Positions 8,817-17,095 of a DNA stretch of 64,000 nucleotides are shown here, one piece after another. The notes under the pieces are model-generated. The model saw only the letters and a list, made by a program, of their open reading frames with translations. It was not told where the DNA came from and did not search any database. Numbering within the stretch: position 1 is the first letter of the stretch; the number at the start of each line of letters is the position of its first letter. Origin of the DNA: an uncultured Pseudomonadales bacterium (GTDB taxonomy: Bacteria > Pseudomonadota > Gammaproteobacteria > Pseudomonadales > Azotimanducaceae); contig OY282519.1 of assembly GCA_958296405.1 (NCBI GenBank), forward strand, positions 1,844,132-1,908,131. The letters are read 5' to 3'. The translations under genes and the position numbers were made by a program.

Positions 8817-10439
8817 TCAAGCAAGCGCCTGTTCGGCTTGCTGTCGCGCCCAGTTGTAGTCTGCCTTGCCGTTGGGTGCCCGGCGCACCGTGTCCACGAA
8901 CAACACCTGCTTGGGCAACTTGTAGCCGGCCAAGTGCTCGCGGGTGAAGTCGACGAGATCTTGTTCCGCCAACAGCTCGCGGCCATGGCGCGAAGCCACG
9001 GCGACGACGCGCTGGCCAAAGCGGTTGTCCGGCACGCCCACCACCAAACAGTCGTAGATGGAGGGATGCCGCTTCACCGCCTCCTCCACTTCTTCTGGGT
9101 ACACCTTTTCGCCGGCGGTGTTGATGCAGTTGCTGCCGCGGCCCAACAGCGTGATGGTGCCGTCTGTCTCGACCGTGGCGTAGTCCCCAGGGAAGCTGTA
9201 GCGCACGCCGTCGATCTCCTTGAAGGTGGCGGCGGATTTCTCCGGGTCCTTGTAGTAGCCGATGGGCACGAGGCCGCCGCCGGTGGCGAGCTTGCCCATT
9301 GCGCCGGCGCCGGGAACCACTTCGCTGCCATCGTCCGCGAACACCTTCACGCCGGGGTTGATCTGGAACCGCGCCGTCTCCGCCCCCTGCTCTCGGGTGG
9401 CCACCGAGGAACCCATGCCGCCCTCGGTGGAACCCATCGCATCCACCAAGCGCATGTCGCCGTGGTCGAGCAAGCCCTGCTTCACTTCGGCGCTCCACAT
9501 CACACCGCTGGAGACGATGCTCTGCACGGAGGAGATGTCATAGGGATTGCCGCGCTCGCGCGCATCGTTCAAGGCATCCAGCATGGGCCGGGCGAAGGCG
9601 TCGCCGACGATGGTGACGCCGGTGCAGCGATGGCGCTCGACCTCGCTCCAGATGAGGTGCGGGTCCAGCCCCAACTTGGAGCTGGTGACCACCGTGCCGC
9701 CGGTGAGCAGCGGCACCATCGAGCCGAGCCACATGCCCGTGCCATGCATGAGCGGGCAAGCCGCGAAGTTCACGCTGAAGGCGTTCTGGGCGGCGTTGGC
9801 ACGAATGATCGCGGGGATGTCCGCCGCGCTCTCCGGCACGTTGAAGCCCAGCGCGGCGACGCTGCCCATCATCACGGAAATGAAGTCGTGGTGGGGGTAC
9901 ATCACCCCCTTCGGCATGCCGGTCGTGCCGCCGGTGTAGAGCATGTAGATGTCTTCGCCGCTGCGCTCGATGCGCGGCATGGGCGTGGCGGCGCGGATGC
10001 TGCGTTCGAAGTCCACGGCGTCATCAAGCAGTGCCTCGGTGCCGTCGTCCACCTGCACAAAGAGCTTCACCTTGGGCAGTTGGCGGCGGATTTCCCAGAT
10101 GCGCGCGGCGTAGCAGCCTTGGAAGAAAACGGCCTCAGCATCTGCGTTGTCGAGCAGATAGACAAGCTCGTCGGCCTTGTAGCGGTAGTTCACGTTGATT
10201 GGGCAGCCGCGAATCTTGAAGATGCCGTGCTGCGCCTCAAGGTATTCGTTGGAGTTGTGCAGGTAGATGCCCACTTTGGAATCTGTGCCGAGGCCATGCT
10301 GGTGGAGCAGGCCGGCGATGCGGGCGGCGCGCTCGTCGTACTCGCGCCAACTGCGCTCCTGGGTGCCGCAGATGAGCGCTTTGCGGTCTCCAATGACGTC
10401 CGCGATGGTCTCCCAGACGGTCGCAAAGTGTAGTCCCAT
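8817..10439 (-). CDS. AMP-dependent acyl-CoA synthetase
   Basis: ANL-superfamily ligase of 540 residues that activates a carboxylic acid as acyl-AMP and then acyl-CoA. The P-loop YTGGTTGMPKGV, the AMP motif GSTEGG, the hinge region LLGRGSNCINTAGEKVYPEE and the C-terminal Lys in RRAPNGKADY are intact. The start MGLHFATVWE is preceded by GGGGAGGG, which fixes it although the frame stays open upstream. Overall wording resembles the fatty-acid or steroid-acid ligases of Actinobacteria and marine Gammaproteobacteria. It probably feeds the same unknown pathway as the adjoining cyclase. Confidence 0.9.
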   Translation of the reverse strand: MGLHFATVWETIADVIGDRKALICGTQERSWREYDERAARIAGLLHQHGLGTDSKVGIYLHNSNEYLEAQHGIFKIRGCPINVNYRYKADELVYLLDNADAEAVFFQGCYAARIWEIRRQLPKVKLFVQVDDGTEALLDDAVDFERSIRAATPMPRIERSGEDIYMLYTGGTTGMPKGVMYPHHDFISVMMGSVAALGFNVPESAADIPAIIRANAAQNAFSVNFAACPLMHGTGMWLGSMVPLLTGGTVVTSSKLGLDPHLIWSEVERHRCTGVTIVGDAFARPMLDALNDARERGNPYDISSVQSIVSSGVMWSAEVKQGLLDHGDMRLVDAMGSTEGGMGSSVATREQGAETARFQINPGVKVFADDGSEVVPGAGAMGKLATGGGLVPIGYYKDPEKSAATFKEIDGVRYSFPGDYATVETDGTITLLGRGSNCINTAGEKVYPEEVEEAVKRHPSIYDCLVVGVPDNRFGQRVVAVASRHGRELLAEQDLVDFTREHLAGYKLPKQVLFVDTVRRAPNGKADYNWARQQAEQALA

Positions 10440-10528
10440 GAGCCCTCCCCAACGTGGCGAAGCGGGGAAGGTAAGGGAAATGGCGGCCTCATGTCCAACG
10501 GCCGGGCGCTTGCCAAATCTTCGCGCTT

Positions 10529-10625
10529 TTCGCCAACGCGATTGTCGGCGCGTTGATGGCCGCTCCAAAAAAAGTCGCTGAATCAATGCATTATGCAGAT
10601 CTCGCGAGTTGGCACGGGTCTTGAA
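10529..10625 (+). promoter_or_regulatory. Sigma-54-type promoter with IHF site (Psp-like)
   Basis: TTGGCACGGGTCTTGAA (10609-10625) matches the -24/-12 element. Its -12 half is TTGAA rather than TTGCA; the E. coli pspA promoter, as remembered, also departs from consensus there. AATCAATGCATTA (10581-10593) is a perfect match to the IHF consensus WATCAANNNNTTR. TTCGCCAAC (10529-10537), about 100 bases before the expected start site, resembles a PspF enhancer half-site from memory. The element drives the small membrane ORF and the PspC-domain gene. Confidence 0.6.
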
Positions 10626-10662
10626 AGTGGAAAGGCTGAGAGAGCAAAGCATCGGAGCTTAG

Positions 10663-10848
10663 ATGTTCAGACTGTCCAGGGTCGCCTCGCCACGAGGGAC
10701 TTTCCTTGCCTTCGCGCTCGTCGTCGCCGCATGCGTTGCGTTCGGTGCCATCGCGCAGGCGAACTTGTCCGGCACCACCGCGCTCGCCGCGTCGGAACGG
10801 GCTACCATCGCCGCGTCGGCCACCGACGCGCCATTGCAGGACTGTTGA
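10663..10848 (+). CDS. Small single-helix membrane protein
   Basis: 61-residue protein with a basic start, one hydrophobic segment (TFLAFALVVAACVAFGAIA, about residues 13-31) and a short hydrophilic tail ending in Cys. I recognise no family. It is credible as a gene because GGAG stands at the right distance before the ATG, it lies 38 bases after a sigma-54-type promoter, and the PspC-domain gene follows 26 bases later. It could occupy the place of PspB or PspG in a reduced phage-shock operon; that is inference from position and topology only. Confidence 0.5.
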   Translation: MFRLSRVASPRGTFLAFALVVAACVAFGAIAQANLSGTTALAASERATIAASATDAPLQDC

Positions 10849-10874
10849 GAACTGCCCAAAGGAGGATGTTGCTA

Positions 10875-11093
10875 ATGCGCAGGGTAGATGTGGGCGAGAT
10901 GGGCCGCGGCAGGCGGCTTCGGCTCAACAAAGACGAAAACTGGATCGGCGGCTTGTGCGCCGGCCTCGGCGATTACTTCGGCATCGATGCTGCGTTTGTG
11001 CGCGTCGCCGCGGTGGTGACGGCGCTGTTCCTGCCGAAGTTCATGATTGCCACCTACCTCATCGCGTGGGTGGTGTTGAGCCGTCGGCAATGA
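10875..11093 (+). CDS. PspC-domain membrane protein
   Basis: 72-residue PspC-domain protein. The segment RRLRLNKDENWIGGLCAGLG followed by DYFGIDAAFVRV and a hydrophobic helix ending YLIAWVVL is the PspC domain almost alone, without the long C-terminal part of E. coli PspC. PspC senses inner-membrane stress. The ATG at 10875 is placed nine bases after AAAGGAGG, which selects it over the ATG at 10866. Its last 35 bases overlap the convergent amidotransferase gene on the opposite strand. Confidence 0.85.
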   Translation: MRRVDVGEMGRGRRLRLNKDENWIGGLCAGLGDYFGIDAAFVRVAAVVTALFLPKFMIATYLIAWVVLSRRQ

Positions 11094-11790
11094 AGTTCAC
11101 GATCCAGCGCGCCACCACGGCCTCGTCCGTATCTTCGGAAAGCGAGGCGATGCCCGGGGCGAAGGCATCGCCGATGAGCGCTTCCCGCGCCCGCATCAAC
11201 GCTTCCGCGTAGGGCTTGTTGAACTCCGGGTGGCCTTGGAAGGTGAGGATGTGGTCGCCGAGCGCGAACGACGCTTGCGGGCAGAAGTCCGTGGCGCCTA
11301 AGAGGCGCGAACCCGGCGGCAGCGCCGCCACCTGATCCTTGTGGCTTGAGAGCAAGCTCACTGCTTTGCGTGGCGGCGCCATGGCGCAGTGGCGGGCGAT
11401 GACGCGCATGCGGTGAACGCCCACCGCCCACCCGTCTTTGGCAGGAAGCGTCTCGCCGCCGAGCGCGTGGGCGATGAGCTGGTGCCCAAAGCAAATGCCC
11501 ACCAGTTTCTTGCGCGCGTCATGCAGCCTCTGCACATAGCTGCGGAGCGTGTGAATCCATGCGAGGTCGTCATAGACGCTGTGGCGGCTGCCAGTGATGA
11601 TGTAGGCGTCGCAGTCATCCACGTTCGCCGGATACTCCTCGAAGCGCACGTCATACGCTTGGAACGTGGCCTCGTGTCCGCTGTCGCGCGCCGCGGGGCC
11701 CAACACGGATTCAAACATCCGCGGGTAGTGGCCGAAGGCAGGCTGCAGCTCCTCGCGCAACACGTCCGCCTGCAGGATGCCGATTTTCAT
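11059..11790 (-). CDS. Class I glutamine amidotransferase-like protein
   Basis: 243-residue stand-alone GATase1 domain. The nucleophile elbow GICFGHQLIAHALGG carries the Cys, and FQGHPEF supplies the catalytic His and Glu, so the triad is complete. It resembles GMP-synthase-like amidotransferases rather than PuuD in wording. The start overlaps the stop of the upstream glutamine-synthetase-like gene by four bases (ATGA), implying translational coupling. Together they suggest a gamma-glutamylation/deglutamylation route for an amine, as in the Puu pathway, though the substrate is unknown. The 3' end overlaps the PspC-domain gene by 35 bases. Confidence 0.85.
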   Translation of the reverse strand: MKIGILQADVLREELQPAFGHYPRMFESVLGPAARDSGHEATFQAYDVRFEEYPANVDDCDAYIITGSRHSVYDDLAWIHTLRSYVQRLHDARKKLVGICFGHQLIAHALGGETLPAKDGWAVGVHRMRVIARHCAMAPPRKAVSLLSSHKDQVAALPPGSRLLGATDFCPQASFALGDHILTFQGHPEFNKPYAEALMRAREALIGDAFAPGIASLSEDTDEAVVARWIVNFIADGSTPPTR

Positions 11791-13148
11791 ATCGCCTCGA
11801 AGTAGCGCGCCAACTGCCAATCCGTCACATGGCGCTCGCTCTCGCGGCTCTCCCAGTCTCGGCTCAACGCAAAGTGCTCGACAAAGGCATCGCCGAACAG
11901 GCGCCGCGCGGCGTCGGCGCCTAGGAAGCGCGCGGTGGCGTCGCGCAAGGTGGGGCTGAAACGGCGCTCGGCGGGCAGGGCGTCCTCCACATCGTAGGCG
12001 TTGCCGACCACGGGTTCCGGCGGCTCCAACCGTTCTTGGATGCCCAGTGCCGCCGCGCCCACCGCCGCGGCGGCGGCGAGGTACGGATTGCCGTCGGCGC
12101 CGCCCACGCGGCACTCGATGCGCTCGCTGGCGCCGCCGCGGATGACGCGAAACGCGGCCGTGCGGTTGTCGATGCCCCAAGTGGCCGCGGTGGGCGCCCA
12201 GGCGCCCTTCACCAACCGCGTATAGCTGTTCACGGTGGGCGCCAGCATCGGCAACAGCGCCGGCACATAGCGCACCAAGCCGCCCACGGCATGGCGCAGG
12301 CGCGCCCCGAGCTCGGCCGCGTCGGAGGCAAACTGGTTGTCGCCATCGGCATTCACGAACGAGAAATGGAAGTGGCCGCTCTGGCCGGGGTAATCCATGG
12401 ACCACTTCGCCATGAAGGTGGCCAACGCCTCGCGCTTGGCGAAGAACACCTTGGCGAACGTCTTGAAGAGGGCCGCGCGATCGGCGCTCTCCGTGCCGTC
12501 CGCGGGGGCGAGGGCGGCTTCCCAGACACCGGGGCCGGTCTCGCAGTGCAGCCCCTCGACGGGCGTGCCAAGGTCGTCGCAGTAGTTCATCAACGCTTGG
12601 AACCACTCCGAGTTCGCGCTGGCGCGCAGCACCGAGTAGCCGAAGTTGCCCGGCGTCAACGGGCGCAGGTTGCGGTAGCCCTTCTCGCGTATCGAGTGGG
12701 GCGTTTCGTCGAACACGAACAGTTCGTACTCGAACCCCGCGCGCAAGGTGAGGCCCAAATCGCTGGCGAAGGCGAGGCTGCGCCGCAGCGTGGAGCGCGG
12801 GCAGATGGGGTGATGGGCCGCGCCCTCAGGTGCCTGGAACTCGCCGATGAAGTAGGGGATGCCCTCGTCCGGCAGCCACCGCTCGGTGTCCACCAACAAA
12901 CGGTACTCGGCGTCTGGGAAGCCGGTGTGCCAGCCGGTGAAGTCGCCGCCGTCGTAGAGCTGGTCGTCGATGTCCCAAGCGAACACGCAGTCGCAGAAGC
13001 CGCCGCCCTTGCGCAACACGCCGGCGAACTTCTCCAAGCTCACGTACTTGCCGCGCATGACGCCGTCGATGTCCGTGAGGCCCAGCTTCACTTGGCGCGC
13101 CCCACGCTCGCGGTAATGCGCCACCCGCGCTTCGATTTCAGCAGTCAT
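11787..13148 (-). CDS. Glutamine synthetase family protein (gamma-glutamylamide synthetase-like)
   Basis: 453-residue ATP-dependent ligase of the glutamine synthetase fold. N-terminal beta-grasp motif LTDIDGVMRGKYV, metal-binding FEYELFVFDETPH, the GQSGHFHFSF segment and RIECRVGGADGNPY are in order. The spacing and the WDIDDQLYDG region resemble PuuA/GlnA3-type enzymes that glutamylate polyamines or other amines rather than ammonia-using GlnA. No adenylylation-site tyrosine segment is evident. It precedes and overlaps a GATase-type amidotransferase. The true amine substrate cannot be told from sequence. Confidence 0.88.
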   Translation of the reverse strand: MTAEIEARVAHYRERGARQVKLGLTDIDGVMRGKYVSLEKFAGVLRKGGGFCDCVFAWDIDDQLYDGGDFTGWHTGFPDAEYRLLVDTERWLPDEGIPYFIGEFQAPEGAAHHPICPRSTLRRSLAFASDLGLTLRAGFEYELFVFDETPHSIREKGYRNLRPLTPGNFGYSVLRASANSEWFQALMNYCDDLGTPVEGLHCETGPGVWEAALAPADGTESADRAALFKTFAKVFFAKREALATFMAKWSMDYPGQSGHFHFSFVNADGDNQFASDAAELGARLRHAVGGLVRYVPALLPMLAPTVNSYTRLVKGAWAPTAATWGIDNRTAAFRVIRGGASERIECRVGGADGNPYLAAAAAVGAAALGIQERLEPPEPVVGNAYDVEDALPAERRFSPTLRDATARFLGADAARRLFGDAFVEHFALSRDWESRESERHVTDWQLARYFEAI

Positions 13149-13466
13149 GGCCGGCTCCCGCCCGCTTCAACGCCAAGATGCACCAAATCGGCGCACTGTG
13201 GATAACTCTTGGGATAACTGACGCGAAGGCAGCCGACAAGTGCGCCGCGCCGCGTGGCCCCCGGCCATGCCGAGAATCGCCGCGCTCGATGAACTTTCCT
13301 TTAATTTCAATGGGTTAATGCGCCTACGCCAACTGATGCCTGCACACACTCGCACAACCTCGCGTTGGTGGCAGGTGGTGCCTGCCACGTTGTGAACAGT
13401 TGTGGGTGAAAAATCGCACAGTAACGCTGAAACCCTTGCAGGACACGGCTTTTCGCCGATTGGCCA
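13149..13466. other. Intergenic region with a perfect hairpin
   Basis: About 318 bases without a credible gene. It contains TGGCAGG-TGGTG-CCTGCCA (13369-13387), a perfect seven-pair stem without a T run, possibly a weak terminator or processing signal, and a single exact DnaA-box word TGTGGATAA (13197-13205). The promoter for the leftward glutamine-synthetase-like gene should lie in the left part. Confidence 0.5.
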
Positions 13467-14327
13467 TCAGTGCAGGAACGCGAACATGCGGCGCCGATAG
13501 CGCTTTGCGAGTTCCGAACCTTTGCCCATGGTGGCCATGATCTTGATCATCGTCGTGCGGCCGGCATCGTCGCGAAACTTCCGGTCCTGGCGCAGGATTT
13601 CCATGCAGTGATCGAGAGCCTCGGCGTGGTCGCCTGCCACCGCGAAGGTGACGGCAGCTTGGTAGCGGGCGTCGAGGTCGGCACCGTCCTTCGCCACCCG
13701 CGCCAGCGCCTTGCGCTGATTCATGTCGGCGGCCTCTGTGGCGAGCTCGAGCCGCGCCACCGGGCGCTCCCGCTCGGGCGTGTCCTCCGGAACTGTCGCG
13801 AGCACAGTGCCGGCGCCCTTCAGGTCTCCCTTGCGGGCGAGGATGTCCGCCCACTCCAGCTTGAACGCGGCGTTGTTCGGCTCGGCCTTGAGCGCTTGTT
13901 CCAAGATGGCGAGCGCACCGTTCCAATCCCGCGCCGCCAAGTGTTCCTCCAGCTGCGCCTGCAGCCGGTCGCCGTCGGACAACGTGAGGCCGTCGATGAG
14001 TTGGCGCAGCACGGCCTCGCCTTGGGGGCCATCGAGCTGATCGGCGATCTGCCCGTCCACGATGACGCGGATGCTCGGCACGCCCTGCACCCGCAGTTGC
14101 TGGGCGAGCTGCGGCATGCGCGCCACATCGCACAGCGCCAAGGCGAACTTGCCCTGATACTGCCGCGCGAGGGCCTCCAAGGTGCGCTTCGCTTCGGCGG
14201 CGGGTGGAATCTGGTCTGCCCAGAACAGCAAGACCACCGGCGTCTCCTGCGACCGGGCGACCACATCGCCTTGGAATGTGGCGAGATCAACCTCAAAGAC
14301 GGTGGGTTGCGCGTCCATGCGGCTCAC
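13467..14327 (-). CDS. cnoX: Thioredoxin-fold co-chaperone CnoX (YbbN)
   Basis: 286-residue protein with an N-terminal thioredoxin fold (to about 110) and C-terminal TPR-like helices. It corresponds to CnoX/YbbN, a holdase that protects proteins and hands them to GroEL and DnaK under oxidative stress. The thioredoxin active site is FWADQIPPAAEAK, so the CXXC is absent. The start overlaps the prx6 stop by four bases; an alternative Met lies three codons later. Pairing with a peroxiredoxin supports a role in oxidant defence. Confidence 0.88.
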   Translation of the reverse strand: MSRMDAQPTVFEVDLATFQGDVVARSQETPVVLLFWADQIPPAAEAKRTLEALARQYQGKFALALCDVARMPQLAQQLRVQGVPSIRVIVDGQIADQLDGPQGEAVLRQLIDGLTLSDGDRLQAQLEEHLAARDWNGALAILEQALKAEPNNAAFKLEWADILARKGDLKGAGTVLATVPEDTPERERPVARLELATEAADMNQRKALARVAKDGADLDARYQAAVTFAVAGDHAEALDHCMEILRQDRKFRDDAGRTTMIKIMATMGKGSELAKRYRRRMFAFLH

Positions 14328-14983
14328 TCGGGCTGGGGAACGATGCGCAGATACGGCTTCGGTGCCCGCCAGCCGTCCGGGAAACGTTTGCGGGCGTCAT
14401 CGTCGGACACGGCCGGCACGATGATGACATCTTCGCCTTGGCGCCAGTTCACCGGCGTTGCCACTTGGTGCCGGGCCGTGAGCTGGCATGAATCCAACAG
14501 GCGCAGCACCTCGTCGAAGTTGCGCCCGGTGCTCATGGGGTAGGTGAGCATCGCCTTCACCTTCTTGTCTGGGCCGATGACGAACACGGAGCGCACGGTG
14601 GCGTTGTCCGCTGCGGTGCGGCCGTCGGCGGCGTCGCCGGCGCCCTCCGGCAGCATGTCGTAGAGTTTGGCGACGGCAAGGCTTGGGTCTCCAATCAAGG
14701 GGTAGTTGACGGCGTTGCCTTGGGTTTCCTCAATGTCCTTGGCCCATTGCGAGTGGCTCTGCACTGGGTCCACGGACAGTCCGATGATTTTGCAGTTGCG
14801 TTCGGCGAATTGCGGCGCCAAACCAGCCATGTAGCCGAGCTCTGTGGTGCAGACGGGCGTGAAATCCTTCGGATGGGAGAAGAGGATCGCCCAGCCATCG
14901 CCAATCCAGTCGTGAAAGCGAATCTCGCCCTCGGTGGTGTTGGCGGTGAAGTCCGGCGCCTCGGAGTTGATTCTGAGTGCCAT
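14324..14983 (-). CDS. 1-Cys peroxiredoxin (Prx6 type)
   Basis: 219-residue thiol peroxidase reducing H2O2 and organic hydroperoxides in the cytoplasm. The peroxidatic cysteine is in DFTPVCTTELG, and the long C-terminal extension (PVNWRQGEDVIIVP onwards) is characteristic of the Prx6 subfamily. The ATG follows a near-perfect AGGAGG. It is first in a translationally coupled pair with cnoX. One extra Cys in RNCKIIG and one in DSCQLT are present, but no canonical resolving-Cys motif is seen. Confidence 0.92.
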   Translation of the reverse strand: MALRINSEAPDFTANTTEGEIRFHDWIGDGWAILFSHPKDFTPVCTTELGYMAGLAPQFAERNCKIIGLSVDPVQSHSQWAKDIEETQGNAVNYPLIGDPSLAVAKLYDMLPEGAGDAADGRTAADNATVRSVFVIGPDKKVKAMLTYPMSTGRNFDEVLRLLDSCQLTARHQVATPVNWRQGEDVIIVPAVSDDDARKRFPDGWRAPKPYLRIVPQPE

Positions 14984-15139
14984 CGGTGCCTCCTGATTGC
15001 GTTAGGACAAGGCTAACACTGCGCGCGGGGCTTTGACGCCACGCGTTGCCGCGGCAGCCGCCCCAGCGAAGGTCGGGGCCCTGCGAGTGCAGGGCGCGTG
15101 CGCCCGCTGCGCCGTGGCTGCTCGCGCATGTTCGGGCCG

Positions 15140-15907
15140 TCAGCCGGCGGCTGCCAAGTTCAAGCGCATGCCGCAGAGCGTCACTTGCGCCGCGCCACTG
15201 CGAGCGCCGCGGCGCTCCGCCGCCGCCAGGGCCGTGGCCGCGTCCGCCATCGCGACGTCGAGTTCCGCAAGCCCTTCCGGGCGGCCGTCTTCGCAAGGGA
15301 CGAAGCGCAGCGTCGCGTTCTGCAATGGCAAGTTGTTGCCGCGCAGCGGCGGCTCCAAGATGGCTGACCAGCGCGTTGCCACCGCGGCCGGGTCCTCGCA
15401 TTGGATGACGGCGGCGGTGATGCCGGTGGCGCGCTCGGTGCGCCCTGCCTGCCAGTTCGGCCCGGCCGGATGCCAAGGCCCGTCTGCGCCCTGCCCGCCG
15501 GCGCCGAGCATCGCATCGATCTCCAAGAAGGAGCCGCCGGTGTCCTTGGGGTGCAGTTGCATGTTGACGAACGATTTCCCTTGATGATCCGTCACCAGCC
15601 GCACGTCGAGTTCGTCGAGCCGCTTCCGGCGCGGCGCCACGTCATCGCACTGGGTGATGACCATGTAGCCGCCATCGCCGCCGCGCCGGTCCAGATAACG
15701 ACGCCCTGCCGTGTCCTCGCTCGGGTCGATCGGCGCCACCACCTCGATGAACTGGTTGCCGACCGGAAACAGGGCGTTGTGCAATCCGAAGACGCCAACG
15801 CCGGGGTCGTTGAAGCACACCTTCACGCCCAGCACGTCGATGAGCGCGTCTTGCGCCGGCGCGAGCTGCTCCGCCACGAACGCGATTTGCCTGAGTCTCA
15901 ACCACAT
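15140..15907 (-). CDS. VOC (glyoxalase-like) domain protein
   Basis: 255-residue protein of the glyoxalase-like vicinal oxygen chelate group. The first half opens LRQIAFVAEQL and contains GVFGLHNALFPVGNQFIEVV, a typical VOC strand with a Glu metal ligand. The second half repeats the fold more loosely (TAAVIQCEDP, LRFVP). Start chosen at MWLRLRQIAF behind AAGGAGAG. The function is unknown; such proteins are usually dioxygenases, isomerases or binding proteins. It stands alone between the prx6 pair and a lipoprotein gene, on the same strand as both. Confidence 0.75.
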   Translation of the reverse strand: MWLRLRQIAFVAEQLAPAQDALIDVLGVKVCFNDPGVGVFGLHNALFPVGNQFIEVVAPIDPSEDTAGRRYLDRRGGDGGYMVITQCDDVAPRRKRLDELDVRLVTDHQGKSFVNMQLHPKDTGGSFLEIDAMLGAGGQGADGPWHPAGPNWQAGRTERATGITAAVIQCEDPAAVATRWSAILEPPLRGNNLPLQNATLRFVPCEDGRPEGLAELDVAMADAATALAAAERRGARSGAAQVTLCGMRLNLAAAG

Positions 15908-15969
15908 TGCGCACTCTCCTTGCCCGTGGCGCCGAGCCGCGTTGGGCTGGCGGCGCCGATGCCGACGCT

Positions 15970-16299
15970 TCATTGTGACGCTGGGTTGGCGGCCTCGCGC
16001 ATGGCCAGCCACTCGGCGGCCTCCCGTTGGCAGCGCAACGCCTCGATGGCCGGCGCCACGTTCGCGTCCGCTGGGTAGCGTTGGCGGTTCGCCGCCCGCA
16101 CGGTTTCATTGCAACGTTCAACCAAGCGCGGCCAAGGCTGGCGGGCTGGGTAGTCCACTTCATACTCCAAGGAACGGCAGAGGCAACTCTCCACATTCCA
16201 AGCGTAGGCGCGCTGGCGCTCCGCCTCGCTCTCCTCGGCCATGCAGCCGCCCATCACCAGCGTGGCCAGCACCGCGGCGGCCTGATTGATGCGTTTCAC
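15970..16299 (-). CDS. Small lipoprotein, unknown function
   Basis: 109-residue protein starting with GTG immediately after the stop codon of the upstream hydrolase gene, so probably read by termination-reinitiation. The N-terminus MKRINQAAAVLATLVMGGC is a signal peptide with a lipobox-like end and a Cys at 19, so the mature protein should be lipid-anchored. Three further cysteines (two in SCLCRSLEY, one at RCNET) could form disulfides in the periplasm. I recognise no family. It resembles small gammaproteobacterial periplasmic proteins only in general design. Confidence 0.6.
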   Translation of the reverse strand: MKRINQAAAVLATLVMGGCMAEESEAERQRAYAWNVESCLCRSLEYEVDYPARQPWPRLVERCNETVRAANRQRYPADANVAPAIEALRCQREAAEWLAMREAANPASQ

Positions 16300-17019
16300 C
16301 TAAGCCGGCGTGTGCGCTTGCAGGAACTCCACCACCCGCGCCACGGTGCCGTCTTGGGCGGGGGATTTCCAGCGCTCCACCAAGGTGGCGTTCGGCGCCA
16401 AGGCAGCGATCTCGCGCGAGGTGGCCTGCGGGTGGTACGGGTCATCCCCCATCAGCACGAGCATCGGCGTTTGACAGCCTTCGACGAAGCCCCGCCCCAC
16501 GTTGAAGTCGAAGTCTGCATCGTACATGTTGCTGCGGAAGCTCTGCCACGCCGCCGCGTCCGCTTCCGGGTGCTCGGCCGCGATGGCGGTAGCCCAAGTG
16601 TCGAACATCTCGTAGAAGAGCGGGCGGTTGTCGTCGTGGCCGATGGATTGCTGCAGCACCCCGGCCGCCACCCGTTCCGGCGCGGCTTGCATGAGGCCCA
16701 AGCAGTACGGCCCGCCGATGCAGCCGCCGAGGACATGGGTGCGCTCGATGCCCAGGTGGTCGAGCAGCGCGATGTGGTCGCTGGTGTAGGTGTGCCAGCC
16801 ATCTTGCGCCGCAACCGGTGCGCGGGAACGGCCGGCGTTGCGCTGATCCATGGCGATGACGCGGAAGTGCGGCGCGAGTTCGACGATGGGATTGAACGGG
16901 GAAGACTCCCAAAACGTCGCCGCCGAGCGCATGCCGCCGGGCGCGAACAGCAGCACCGGGAAGCCCGAGCCGTGTTCCTCGTAGTAGAGCTTCACATCGT
17001 CGCGTTCAAACATCGCCAT
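16300..17019 (-). CDS. Alpha/beta hydrolase with Cys in the nucleophile elbow
   Basis: 239-residue alpha/beta-hydrolase-fold protein. Strand and oxyanion region LLFAPGGMRS, MDQRNAGRS and the elbow VLGGCIGGPYC are all in place, but the usual Ser is Cys100. The Asp segment MGDDPYHP is present, while the expected C-terminal G-H is replaced by a segment reading KSPAQDGTVARVV without His. It may therefore use another mechanism or be non-catalytic. GGAGG before the ATG at 17019 fixes the start. It is followed directly by the lipoprotein gene. Confidence 0.75.
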   Translation of the reverse strand: MAMFERDDVKLYYEEHGSGFPVLLFAPGGMRSAATFWESSPFNPIVELAPHFRVIAMDQRNAGRSRAPVAAQDGWHTYTSDHIALLDHLGIERTHVLGGCIGGPYCLGLMQAAPERVAAGVLQQSIGHDDNRPLFYEMFDTWATAIAAEHPEADAAAWQSFRSNMYDADFDFNVGRGFVEGCQTPMLVLMGDDPYHPQATSREIAALAPNATLVERWKSPAQDGTVARVVEFLQAHTPA

Positions 17020-17095
17020 GTTGTGGCCTCCGTGCTTAGGTCGATAGTGCTTTGGGCAAATGGTGCTTGCGTCGCTCGCGGTGCCGGTCGGCGCG

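Noticed and set aside
13197-13205. Replication origin
   Set aside because: A single DnaA box with no cluster, no AT-rich unwinding element and no dnaA or dnaN nearby.
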